Assembly (NCBI GenBank): GCA_018675825.1
Contig: JABGXK010000279.1
Location: 1-5,445, forward strand
Length of the DNA stretch: 5,445 nucleotides
Origin: Flavobacteriales bacterium
Lineage (GTDB): Bacteria > Bacteroidota > Bacteroidia > Flavobacteriales > BACL11
Direction of reading: 5' to 3'
A program made the position numbers and the translations under genes. This document shows, piece after piece, positions 5,275 to 5,445 of this stretch; position 1 is the stretch's first letter; every line of letters starts with the position of its first letter. A model generated the notes under the pieces. That model was not told where the DNA came from. It did no database searches and saw only the letters and a list, made by a program, of their open reading frames with translations.

Positions 5275-5445
5275 TAAAATACCTTTTATATATAGATTTT
5301 AATCTTTTTTTATTCATGTTTTTATAGTTAGGATTATCAATAAAAGTAACTATTGCCCAACGCCTATTATCTACAATAGGCTGTATTCTATGAACCATAA
5401 AACAAGGGAATACAACTGTTTTTCCTGGTTCAGGATATATTCTAG
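5255..5445 (-). CDS. 2OG-Fe(II) oxygenase, prolyl-4-hydroxylase type (C-terminal part)
   Basis: This frame is open from the right window edge to a TAG stop and encodes the last 62 residues of a protein whose start lies outside the window. The visible part matches the end of the double-stranded beta-helix of P4Hc/PKHD-type oxygenases: a proline-glycine turn (PEPGK), the FPCFMVH strand carrying the distal iron-binding His (visible residue 18), and an Arg nine residues later (residue 27) that would bind the 2-oxoglutarate carboxylate, followed by WAIVTFIDNP. A basic tail follows. The HxD half of the iron site is off the edge. Members use Fe(II), O2 and 2-oxoglutarate to hydroxylate protein, nucleic acid or small-molecule substrates; the substrate here is unknown. 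The 3' end overlaps the carbamoyltransferase start by 20 nt, suggesting coupled translation. Confidence 0.8.
   Translation of the reverse strand, partial: RIYPEPGKTVVFPCFMVHRIQPIVDNRRWAIVTFIDNPNYKNMNKKRLKSIYKRYFNEYNRN

Noticed and set aside
1..5445. tRNA genes, CRISPR arrays, insertion sequences, rho-independent terminators and plus-strand genes.
   Set aside because: I saw no cloverleaf-like segments, spaced repeats, transposase motifs or GC hairpins followed by T-runs, and the plus strand has no long open frame competing with the minus-strand array.

Overview
The window is a compact, AT-rich stretch in which every supportable gene lies on the minus strand and neighbouring genes overlap or nearly touch. 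This layout, the very small ORFs between larger ones and the gene families present (NodU-type carbamoyltransferase, 2-oxoglutarate/Fe(II) oxygenases, RecB-like PD-(D/E)XK nuclease, staphylococcal-type nuclease, SGNH hydrolase-like protein) suggest a tailed phage genome. The best guess is a marine T4-like myophage of cyanobacteria or SAR11-like hosts. No capsid, tail or replication hallmark gene is in view, so this assignment is an inference.

In order of transcription (right to left): the C-terminal end of a prolyl-4-hydroxylase-type 2OG-Fe(II) oxygenase (cut by the window edge); a 457-aa NodU/CmcH-type carbamoyltransferase; a stand-alone cysteine-rich protein matching the C-terminal domain of methylenetetrahydrofolate reductase (MTHFR_C/MetV-like); a RecB/Cas4-like PD-(D/E)XK nuclease; a second oxygenase resembling the Asp/Asn beta-hydroxylase branch; three small ORFs (37, 58 and 31 aa); a thermonuclease-like protein in a patch of clearly higher GC; an SGNH-hydrolase-like protein; a DUF115/GT42-like Rossmann protein starting at TTG; a 31-codon frame broken by an in-frame TAG; and the first 48 codons of a possible methyltransferase.

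The genes form one apparent transcription unit with no terminator or tRNA visible. The right half could install chemistry on a phage or host molecule: hydroxylation by the oxygenases, then O-carbamoylation by the NodU-like enzyme, with the MTHFR_C-like protein as an unexplained partner. The left half (SGNH-like, GT42/DUF115-like, methyltransferase-like) looks like glycan or surface-polymer decoration. The two nucleases fit phage DNA turnover. The substrate of the modification genes cannot be read from this sequence.
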